Positions 11,161 through 19,604 of a stretch of 64,000 nt of DNA are shown here, in pieces (position 1 is the stretch's first letter; every line of letters begins with the position of its first letter). This DNA is from Parietichytrium sp. I65-24A (lineage: Eukaryota > Sar > Bigyra > Thraustochytrida > Thraustochytriidae). The stretch covers positions 186,001-250,000 of the forward strand of contig BLSF01000011.1 in the NCBI GenBank assembly GCA_012862575.1. Direction: 5' to 3'. A program made the translations under genes and the position numbers. The notes below the pieces were generated by a model. It was not told the DNA's origin, made no database searches, and saw only the letters and a list, made by a program, of their open reading frames with translations.

Positions 11161-11499
11161 CGCCTTTTCGACAGCACAATTCGACTTGGCGTCCAAGAAC
11201 AAGGAAAAGAACGCGTTGACTGCATCTCATTGCACCAGAGCTGCCAGTGCGGCAGAAACCGGGATGCTGTGCGATACTCTGCAGCTTTTTCCCATTTCCG
11301 CCAGTCTCGCGAGCATTTTCATGTCTCTTGCAGTCTCAGAAGTCTCAGACGTTGTTATTCTAAATCTTTCTGTGCCAGAAACCAACCCGCACTCCACGCT
11401 TATGATTTATACCACATCACTCTTAGGCCACGACTCAGTTGCTCGGAGTCTGAGTCACGGTCCGAGTCTGAAGCAACTTCAGCTATCATTGCACTGCCA

Positions 11500-11945
11500 A
11501 TGTATTTGTATTGTGCCGGATGGCTTCATGCATTTGTATTGAAGGCTCTCGCCTCGCCGATGACAGCAAACCCACAACATCAAAGCAATTTAAAGCAACC
11601 AGCAACAACCAAGCAATCAAAATGCCACGCAAGGACACCACCCAGAAAACCGACACCCCAGCTGCTGCGCCAGCGCCAGCAAAGCCAGCAGCAGGCAAAA
11701 AGGACACCAAGAAGGGCGGCAAGGGCAAGAAGGAGAAGCAGTAACCTTTTTCACTGCGACTCTTCTTCTCCAACCATGATGCCTCGCATCACATCTTCCA
11801 CGCGCACGTCGAGCCACCTTTTGTTTACAAACTCGTAGTATAGAAACCTCGTTCGACTTGAAAATGGATCTTGTTCATTAATTCACATACGGTACTCAGT
11901 ACAGTACTCGAGTACACATCTTTTTTTCGGAATTCGGAACGGAAA
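11500..11945 (+). repeat. Inner palindrome, right arm (microgene repeat C)
   Basis: Inverted partner of repeat B. The two arms are separated by about 340 bp of unrelated sequence (11161-11499), which would form the loop of a large hairpin. The right arm keeps the full-length microgene and the tttgtttacaaa/gtagtatagaaacctcg 3' flank. Confidence 0.8.
11622..11744 (+). CDS. Microgene copy C: 40-residue Lys/Ala/Pro-rich peptide
   Basis: A 40-residue frame differing from copies A and D by Asp-Thr in place of Asp-Ala and by the loss of one Gly-Lys pair near the end. The coding DNA appears identical to copy E at 17091-17213. The stop and the following tgcctcgcatcacatcttccacgc flank are conserved. 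Confidence 0.5.
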   Translation: MPRKDTTQKTDTPAAAPAPAKPAAGKKDTKKGGKGKKEKQ

Positions 11946-12117
11946 TTTTGGTTTCTAAAGTTACCCTGACAAAATTCACAAAATTCCCAAAATATTTCCC
12001 GTTTTTTCTGGACATCTCAAATTAAAGCAAAAATTACTTTACATTCACGCCACTCACAACGAACAAAATGAATCGGCTCAAAAACATCAACTTTTGCTTG
12101 GTGTTTGGCGTCCCCCC

Positions 12118-13072
12118 AGAATAATTTGAGAGTGTGATGGATGCGACTTCACTGTCAATCTAAACGTACAGTCGGCAAAGAGCACGCATCGCAAAGTCGG
12201 CGGATCGAGGAACGTTGAAACTCATTGATCAACACATGACACGTGCGCTTCTTGGGGCTGAAGTTGCTGAAGTCGCTCGAAGACAATTCCTCCGATCATC
12301 TCCGATGATCCCCAATCTTCCAGACTGTGTCACTTGCAGCTCAAGGCGGCCACAAAATCGCCATTCTGACAATTCTGACTCTGAAGTCGCTCGTTCTTGG
12401 CGAATTTGGCGACCGTGGACGGTGCTGTTCGCGTTTTGTACAGTCGACTTTGCCTGTGGTTGTATCTTACTGCTGTGTTGTTCTTAGCTCGCCCCGCGGC
12501 AGAGTGCTTCCGAAATCGCCCTGTCCTTTGAAGTTGCGCGACCAACTGTAAGGTTTTCGCTCAGTGTGTTAGACGCGGTCCACGCTTCCGAGTCGAGATT
12601 TTACAACCCGGCTCCGTCGGTCGTAGGAACTGTGTAGAAAGAACACTCAAGGCTAGCCTATTAGAGACTTGGCATGCCTATGAGAGACTTAGCATGTATT
12701 GCGAAATAGCTGGGCTTCGTGCATTTGTATTGAAGGCTCTCGCCTCGCCGATGACAGCAAACCCACAACACCAAAGCAATCCAAAGCAACCAGCAACAAC
12801 CAAGCAATCAAAATGCCACGCAAGGACACCACCCAGAAAACCGACACCCCAGCTGCTGCGCCAGCGCCAGCAAAGCCAGCAGCAGGCAAGAAGGACGCCA
12901 AGAAGGGCGGCAAGGGCAAGGGCAAGAAGGAGAAGCAGTAACTTTCTTCACCGCGACTTCACTGCCCCAACCATGATGCCTCGCATCACATCTTCCACGC
13001 TCACGTCGAGCCACCTTTTGTTTACAAACTCGTAGTATAGAAACCTCGACTCGAAGCTGGATCTTGTTCATT
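12118..13072 (+). repeat. Outer palindrome, right arm (microgene repeat D)
   Basis: Inverted partner of repeat A. Homology runs from about gaataatttgagagtgtg at the left to the ggatcttgttcatt block at the right. About 1.37 kb separates the two outer arms, and the inner palindrome B/C occupies it. Confidence 0.85.
12813..12941 (+). CDS. Microgene copy D: 42-residue Lys/Ala/Pro-rich peptide
   Basis: Encodes the same 42 residues as copy A, with only silent differences that I can see. The leader has the cgtgcatttgtattgaaggc block, which may mark the transcript start, followed by an A/C-rich stretch (caaccaagcaatcaaa) before the ATG, a typical efficient eukaryotic leader. The peptide is strongly basic, with no hydrophobic core or Cys. 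Confidence 0.5.
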   Translation: MPRKDTTQKTDTPAAAPAPAKPAAGKKDAKKGGKGKGKKEKQ

Positions 13073-14415
13073 ATCTCTTTCGCTTCCTTTTCCAATACGA
13101 AGCAAGTCGCCCACCAGTCAGCAGCCTCCATTGGGTTAGCGGGAGCGGTGTGGAGCTCGCACTTTTCGCGGGCCAGTTAATATTGAACGACCGGCACCAG
13201 TCATCGCCAAAGGACCGTGACCGCGGTACTAACTTGCGAACTCGCGTCCGGAACACTTCGATTAACACTTCGAAGCTGAATCCTCTCGTTTGCAGAGTTT
13301 CCAGAGCAGCATTTCACAAGCATTACAACGCTTGGCTTTCGCATTTCTCCGTGAATTTCCAGGTTACTGATCACGTCCTGCGAGGTATTTCGAGTGCTGC
13401 ATCCAACTAAATGCCTCATAGCTCCGGTGTCATTAATCGTTCCTGAATCTGGAATCGGTTCAGAGGAAATTTCTGCACTGCACAATTTCTTCTTACCCGA
13501 ATGCCAGTACATGTGCCGGTATGTCAATAACTATCTATTTCTGTAGTACAAGAAAGAGAGTTGGAGATGGGCGAACTTTTTGAGATTGATTGTGAATGAT
13601 TGAGACAATTGATGGACAAAAAACAGCAATGAAAAAGACCTGTCAGTGAGAGTGCATCAGGCTTGCTTTGCAGAGTTCAGTTGTAATTAAAAGAAGAAGA
13701 AGAAAAATGTTGAACAGCGAGTGGGAATATTGATTTGCGTTGCAGTGATTCCTCCTTCACTTCACTTACACTTCGCAGCAAGTGTTTTCTTTCCTGCTTT
13801 CCATCGATCGCCTCGCAAAGATCGCGATTACCGCAATTACCGCGAGACTGCTCCTCGATTTCCAGAACCGAGCTTTAAAGTTACAGTTAGTTCAACTTGA
13901 GCTCTGGAAGACCAGCGCACATCCGTCCAAAGTCGCGTCGCGGATTCAGTCTCTCCTTTCTTTCTTTCATCCATCCATTCTTTCTTTTTCGTTCATCCAT
14001 TCTCTCTTTAGCTGTCGCAGAATTGCCAAATCTACGAGCAAAGGTGGGCTCCGAGTCCGCTCTGAACGCTGAGCGCCGATACTGCGCGATGCATCGTTAG
14101 TTTTGACTTCATATTTCAGTCGACGCGGACCTTGGTGGCATGGATGGATGCCTAAATAAAAAGTTCTGTCGTGGAAGGTCTGTCCATACGGCGCTGCGAT
14201 GTTTTCTGCGCCAAGGCCGCAGAGCTTGCTCGCACGGAAAACAGACCCCAAACTTTCTTCGAAAGAATCTATCTGCTAAACGGCGAAGAAGGCGGGCACG
14301 CATTCGAGAGTCGAGAGTCGCGAAACGGGAAACGTAAGAGTTGTAAGGTGCTTGCAATTGCAAAAGCGGAGAGACGGAAAAGAAGAGAAGGAAAGGAAAG
14401 GAGAGGATAGGAACG
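13073..14415. other. Intergenic region, no gene seen
   Basis: No credible frame. It contains a TTC/CATT-rich stretch at about 13960-14010 and a purine-rich leader at 14370-14412 just before the secreted-protein gene. Confidence 0.55.
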
Positions 14416-15966
14416 ATGCGCAGCGCTTTCAGAGCAATGAAGATCTTTCTCTTCGCATTTCTGGTAGCGGCGGCTTGCGGCAGGAGGCTTGGAAGAGACA
14501 ATCAGGAGACTTTGATGGCGGAAGATCCTAGCATTGAGAAGCAGTTGTCAATTATTCGTGCAAGTTTGGATGAGATCCAGGCAAATACGGCAAAGAAAGA
14601 GCTTGACGCTGCAGCCGAGGCGTGGAAGAAGAGAACACAATACACGACTGCGTCGCTCAACTCACTGAGCTCAACCCTGCCTGTGTTTGTCTCCCTGGTG
14701 AGAGCTGACAAGCCTGACCCCGGTAGAATTGTCGGACAAACTATTTCCATGTTTGGCGGTGTGGTTGGCGCGTTCCCTGGCGGCGCCATCGCTTCGCCCA
14801 TTTTGAGACTTGTTGGAGCTATTGTCGGGGATGTTTTCTCGGCGAGCAGGAACGGACCTCCGCCGCTTTCGGCTCTGGATGTGCGAAGAGAGGTAGAGGC
14901 AGCAGTCGGACGGCATGTCTGGGGCGCCTTGGCTCAACAGCAACTTGCCAGTGCAAGAACAAGCTTGCAACAAGCATCCAACCGTATCCAGCTCTGGCTT
15001 CGGTCCTTCGAGGATCCGCAGAAGCGAGACCGACGAGTCTTCTCCCGGGGGGGTGGTTTCCAAGGACTGTTTAATGAAATCTGGAACGGCGAAAACAATT
15101 TCGCCAGGCCAAGTGACGTAGGAGAGGCGATCCATTCTGGAATGAGCGCGATTCGTACCGCCGCTTTCGCGCTTGACGAAATGGTGGCCTCGGCGAAGCA
15201 AAATAGCCCGGAGCTACTATTCTCGCACATGTGCACCAAGTGGGACTGGGAAGGCCACTACGACTTGAACGAAGAGCCAGAGACCCCGTGCTACGAATAT
15301 CTGATGAGGTCAAACGTCGGGCTCAGTGTGAATGACAATGGGGATATCATGTGGCCACACTCTTGGTTTTGGGAGGGGACGCGTAACAATGGGGGCGTTT
15401 GCAATGACTGTGCGTGCACCCAGGCTCGTTTCTATGACACGACACTTTTCCGAAGCTCAAGACTCGATTTTAGTCAGCGCCACCCACAGTGCAAGAGACG
15501 CGCAGATCTGCTTCCGGTGTGCCGAGAAACCTTCCAGCGAGCTCAAGCGGACATCAACCACCTTGATCTCCCTAGCGCGTTTCGAGACGTCTTGCAACTC
15601 CACCGCAGTGCCGTGTTTGGCTTTATTCTAGGTTTCAGCTTCATGCAGCCATACATCCAGAACGAGCAGCTTGCAATCGACCACGTCTTTGAGCTAAAAG
15701 ACAATCTGCGGCGCGCAACGCAGTGGGGAACTGGAGAAGGTTGCTCTCGCGGATTTCGTGCACTTCGCGGCGCCTCTGAAGAACAGCGCGAGCTGCCAAG
15801 TAGGTTTGAGAGGAACAGCAATGGGGTCAGACGTTTCAAGCGTATATGCGAGGAAGATTTGCGACCTCCAATGCTCTGCGACACCACACCAGCTCCGAAC
15901 ACTGCTGACAGTATTGATTGGTTCAACTTCAACGTCGTTCAATATCGCGAGTCAGTCCGTGCCTAG
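14416..15966 (+). CDS. Secreted protein of unknown function with helical N-terminal region
   Basis: A 516-residue protein with an N-terminal signal peptide (hydrophobic IFLFAFLVAAACG, cleavage probably just after). A second ATG at 14437 would give the tighter signal peptide and may be the true start. Residues about 35-200 are predicted mostly helical, with a hydrophobic glycine-rich hairpin-like segment around 108-145 (FGGVVGAFPGGAIASP). Residues about 270-400 are Cys- and Trp-rich and should form disulfides. No catalytic motif is seen. The hydrophobic helix pair within a helical bundle recalls the general plan of pore-forming helical domains, but that is a loose resemblance without motif support. 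There is no C-terminal anchor, so the protein is probably released or wall-bound. Confidence 0.65.
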   Translation: MRSAFRAMKIFLFAFLVAAACGRRLGRDNQETLMAEDPSIEKQLSIIRASLDEIQANTAKKELDAAAEAWKKRTQYTTASLNSLSSTLPVFVSLVRADKPDPGRIVGQTISMFGGVVGAFPGGAIASPILRLVGAIVGDVFSASRNGPPPLSALDVRREVEAAVGRHVWGALAQQQLASARTSLQQASNRIQLWLRSFEDPQKRDRRVFSRGGGFQGLFNEIWNGENNFARPSDVGEAIHSGMSAIRTAAFALDEMVASAKQNSPELLFSHMCTKWDWEGHYDLNEEPETPCYEYLMRSNVGLSVNDNGDIMWPHSWFWEGTRNNGGVCNDCACTQARFYDTTLFRSSRLDFSQRHPQCKRRADLLPVCRETFQRAQADINHLDLPSAFRDVLQLHRSAVFGFILGFSFMQPYIQNEQLAIDHVFELKDNLRRATQWGTGEGCSRGFRALRGASEEQRELPSRFERNSNGVRRFKRICEEDLRPPMLCDTTPAPNTADSIDWFNFNVVQYRESVRA

Positions 15967-16959
15967 TTCTTAAAATGAAATTCCGAAAATTACCCTTCAT
16001 GCACCTACCGATTATCATCCTCATCGGCGTTCTTCATCTCAAGAAAATTTAAACTTCAGCCTTGCCTCTCGCTTCTTCGCTTGATGTGCCTCTCGAGTTT
16101 GCGTTGTTCGCGGCCAAGATAGCATAGAAGAGAAAGCCGCAAAACATCTGCGATCTGCGCTTGTCTATCTACTCGGCACGCCAGTCTTTCTTCTTCTCCT
16201 ACTTCTCCCCAGAGTTGCTTGACGATGTCTAGAGCTTGGAAATGGTTCCCGTGAAGCACTTTTCTTGAGCGTCGCATCGCAAAAGATTGCGGTTCACAAG
16301 AGAAAAAGTCCTGAAGTTGAAATGCGAGACATGAACTTTTGCGTCTCGGCGGATAGCTCAGTTTGAGGAGCATGATGCAGAGCAGAGCTCTCGCAAGGCG
16401 GCTGGAGCGCGGTCACTGATTTCAGGTCTCACAGAAACAACAAAATCGACTGCGCGGAGCACGACGGCTAGGCTAGAAGCCTGTTGGTTAATGGCGATTT
16501 CCCTTCTTCCATTTCTATTCTTTCTTTTGTTTATTTTACTGAGCTCTGCTTTGCACTGTGGTGTGCTGTGACTGACTTCAACCTGACATGCGAGATACTT
16601 TGCGAGGTGGTCACGTCACTCGGAATACCAGGGATCATAGACGTCCTTTGGAGCCGGGTTTGTCAATTTGCCTCGCAGGAGTGCAGTGCGGGACGAGCGG
16701 GTGAAGTTGTGTAAATCATACGATGCGTTGACCAGGCTCTTAGTCACGGTCTATGATTAGAAGTGCTGGTCGTTGCATGATCTTCGCAAAGACAATGGAA
16801 GAAAAAGGCTGGTTTGTGTGTAATGGCCCGGAGAAGTGCGGGTGAACGTCCTTTGAATTTGCAAAGGACACTTGGAAAAAGGCGGGTTTGTGTACTCGGT
16901 GAGTAGTTGAACGTTCGACGATGGAGTGAAAGTTAACATGCTTAAAAGTCGTCAGTTGC
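15967..16959. other. Intergenic region, no gene seen
   Basis: About 1 kb without a credible frame. A short direct repeat around gaaaaaggctggtttgtgtg (16801) and gaaaaaggcgggtttgtgta (16875) is the only structure noticed before the microgene copy E begins. Confidence 0.5.
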
Positions 16960-17360
16960 TCGCATGCATTTTCATTGAGGAATAGTTTGGCTTCATGCAT
17001 TTGTATTGAAGGCTCTCGCCTTGCGAAAGACAGCAAACCCACAACACCAAAGCAATCCAAAGCAACCAACAACACAACCAAACAACCAAAATGCCACGCA
17101 AGGACACCACCCAGAAAACCGACACCCCAGCTGCTGCGCCAGCGCCAGCAAAGCCAGCAGCAGGCAAAAAGGACACCAAGAAGGGCGGCAAGGGCAAGAA
17201 GGAGAAGCAGTAACCTTTTTCACTGCGACTCTTCTTCTCCAACCATGATGCCTCGCATCACATCTTCCACGCTCGCGTCGAGCGACCTTTTGTTTACAAA
17301 TTCGTAGTATAGAAACCTCGTTCGACTTGAAAATGGATCTTGTTCATTAATTTCGTATGT
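16960..17360 (+). repeat. Dispersed fifth copy of the microgene repeat (E)
   Basis: Carries the catttgtattgaaggctctcgcc leader, the microgene, and the 3' flank through ggatcttgttcattaatt. It sits about 3.9 kb from copy D, beyond the secreted-protein gene, so the repeat has spread outside the palindrome. Confidence 0.85.
17091..17213 (+). CDS. Microgene copy E: 40-residue Lys/Ala/Pro-rich peptide
   Basis: Its coding sequence appears identical to copy C. The leader upstream has small insertions and deletions that put the conserved upstream sequence in another frame, which supports the MPRKD methionine, not an upstream ATG, as the start. Confidence 0.5.
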   Translation: MPRKDTTQKTDTPAAAPAPAKPAAGKKDTKKGGKGKKEKQ

Positions 17361-17510
17361 GCAATTGGCCAATGAAGGGGCGCTAGATTTTGCTTCTGGA
17401 GCAGGGTGGTGCTTCTACAAGGTTTCGGAAAGCAATGTTTTGTCTTTCGAAAGTGCGATCTAATCTATGTCAACGGGATTTTTTAAAACACTGGAGGTGT
17501 CCTCCGTTGC

Positions 17511-18836
17511 CTAGAACGGACTCACAAACCTCGCAGCGTTGACCATAAAATCGGGAAGTAATCTGTGAACCTTTTCAGACAGGTCTAGATCTTCGTTTGG
17601 CAGATCGACAAATCTGTTCAGATATCCTAATGTGCATTCCAACAGAGGGTCTTTCCCACGCATGGGAAGCTCGATAATTGGATCAGTGTGAGTCAAATTA
17701 GGCATTAGTTCCAGAGACAAATCAGAAGACGGCGAAGCGAGATCTTTCAATAGAGCAAACAGTTCTTCAGATTGTTGCGACGGGCATGTTACGTCTGCCG
17801 TCCCGTGAATGAGCAGAATGGGGACTTTAATGTCGATGCGCTTGTTGTCGTTTTCCTTCAACATTCGTTTGATAATCGCCGTAGGGGAGTATTTGTCAAA
17901 GTCTTTGCGAAAGAGCATCTCTAGAAGAGAGGTGTTCAGGCCGCGACTGCTCAGATGCGGGCACAACGTCATCAAATTGTACGGGCCAGAGACCCCGACA
18001 TAGCCTCGAATATTATCCAACGACCACTTTGGTTCACCACAATTCAAGGACGAATCGTTTTTGCACAGTCCAAACTTGCGCGAGACTCCGCCCAAAAAAG
18101 CTAGGGCAGAAAGATGAGCACCTGCGCTCTGGCCCATCAGAATGATTCGCGAAGGGTCGCCTCCGAATCGGGATATGTTTTCCACGCACCAATCAATCGC
18201 GAGATTGACGTCTCCTTCCATCTCCTCAATATTCGCCTGAGGAAAGTTGCGGTAGTCGGGGGTGACAAATATGTACCCAAGTTGAGAGTAACAAAATCCA
18301 AGGAATGCCCCCCAAGCTTTGTAGCCAATGATCCAGGCCCCTCCGGCAAAGAAGATCACCACTGGCCTCGATCCGCTCATATAATCGTTCTCCTTGAAAG
18401 CTGAACTGTACATATCCAGACTCTGTCTTCGCTTTGGTCCATAGAACTCGCGACGAATCTGTCTGCTCACAAAGTATCTCACGACGACCCTCAGAAACCC
18501 AGGGAGCAGGGCCATGGCGAACATGAGGAGCCTCACGAACATCACCCATGCAAACCAGCTAAACCCGAGTACGCTCACCAGCTTCATCGCCATTCTCGCC
18601 AGAAAGTTGGACACTCGAAAGCCCTCCACCAATGTATCCCCAACTTCCTCCAGAACCGTCGAAGACCCCATTCTTCTCAGCCTTGGCGCCTCTCCCGCTC
18701 TTCTACGCCGCGGACCATCATTCCTTGCCTCCGTCTGTTCTTCCGCTCCTGCTTCTGGGCCGCCATCCCCAGAGTCCCCAGAGTCCAGATCCTCTAGTCG
18801 CAGTCGCAGCGAGTCTACTCTAAACCTTCGAGACAT
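17511..18836 (-). CDS. Isoprenylcysteine alpha-carbonyl methylesterase-like alpha/beta hydrolase
   Basis: A 441-residue membrane-associated hydrolase that probably removes the methyl ester from prenylated cysteine at the C-terminus of prenyl-proteins, as plant ICME does. An Arg/Glu-rich N-terminal 60 residues precedes a hydrophobic stretch (about 78-125), likely one or two membrane helices. The hydrolase domain has an oxyanion element AGGAWIIGYKAWG near 161, a DYRNFPQ strand, and the nucleophile elbow GQSAGAH near 232-238. The acid is in HGTADVT (about 345) and the histidine in NLTHTDP (about 382). The GGAWIIGYKAWG and DYRNFPQ elements match the ICME group more closely than general carboxylesterases. 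It is transcribed in the same direction as PKG, 768 bp downstream of that gene. Confidence 0.85.
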   Translation of the reverse strand: MSRRFRVDSLRLRLEDLDSGDSGDGGPEAGAEEQTEARNDGPRRRRAGEAPRLRRMGSSTVLEEVGDTLVEGFRVSNFLARMAMKLVSVLGFSWFAWVMFVRLLMFAMALLPGFLRVVVRYFVSRQIRREFYGPKRRQSLDMYSSAFKENDYMSGSRPVVIFFAGGAWIIGYKAWGAFLGFCYSQLGYIFVTPDYRNFPQANIEEMEGDVNLAIDWCVENISRFGGDPSRIILMGQSAGAHLSALAFLGGVSRKFGLCKNDSSLNCGEPKWSLDNIRGYVGVSGPYNLMTLCPHLSSRGLNTSLLEMLFRKDFDKYSPTAIIKRMLKENDNKRIDIKVPILLIHGTADVTCPSQQSEELFALLKDLASPSSDLSLELMPNLTHTDPIIELPMRGKDPLLECTLGYLNRFVDLPNEDLDLSEKVHRLLPDFMVNAARFVSPF

Positions 18837-19604
18837 CGCTGCGCCGAAACCGCTCGCAGCTCGAGGACTCTACCGGCCGTTACACTCCGTTTCCTCAAGG
18901 CTTGCAAAGATCTTCCGCCCACTAAAGTGCTTCCCACTTTTCACCTCGCACTGTCCTCGCTGCCCAGTGCTTTGCTTGCTTTCCCCACTCTCAAAGCTTC
19001 TATGACGCGAGTACGCCCAGGCCTATGACCGTAAAACCGTTTTGAGGGCTTTTGCGATGTACGTGCGATGCGTCGGTTATGAACAGAAATCACTAACATG
19101 TAAGTTCAAGTTCAGCGCTGAGTAACGGCTATTGATTTCAATTTGAGAAAGTGTAAATAGTAAACGTGACGCGTTCCTCCGTAACGTTCAGTATGAGTCA
19201 ACCAATCGATGTAGAAAATAGAAACTGTAAAATGTAAAAGGAAACATCGTCACTTGACCAGAATGCACGATTCTGATGGGGATCGGGTTCACAGTCAACG
19301 GAGAGATATCGAGTTCTTCAAGGAGTAATGAGTGGGACCAGGCCAAGTCGTCGCCATCTTTCGGTAATACCGATCGACTATCATGAAGCATTTTGAACGC
19401 GTAAATTGTGCGAATTGGAGGGAACACAGACTCGCAGTCAGAGATAGCAGATGCACAAAAAGAACGACAGGGAGGTGAGGCGGATGAAATGCGATTGAAG
19501 GAAAAACAAGAGTTGTCATTTTAGAGCTGAAGAACGAAGAGGCGTCCGCAGACTCAACAATCGTGGAGCAAAGAATGTCATGATCATCATGACTTTGGTC
19601 AAGA
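18837..19604. other. Intergenic region, no gene seen
   Basis: Spacer between the PKG stop and the methylesterase start. No credible frame or recognisable element. Confidence 0.5.

Noticed and set aside
10934-11838. Long plus-strand frame of 293 codons across the inner palindrome
   Set aside because: It reads through both inverted arms and the loop between them. The reading is a by-product of the repeat and disagrees with the conserved microgene frame.
16349-16420. tRNA-like start gcggatagctcagtttgaggagc
   Set aside because: Looks like a D-arm/A-box, but no matching T-arm (GTTCGA) or closing acceptor stem follows at the right distance.
9950-17213. Microgene as first exon of ribosomal protein eS25
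   Set aside because: The basic tail resembles the eS25 N-terminus, but all five copies keep the stop codon and no eS25 core or plausible donor site follows.
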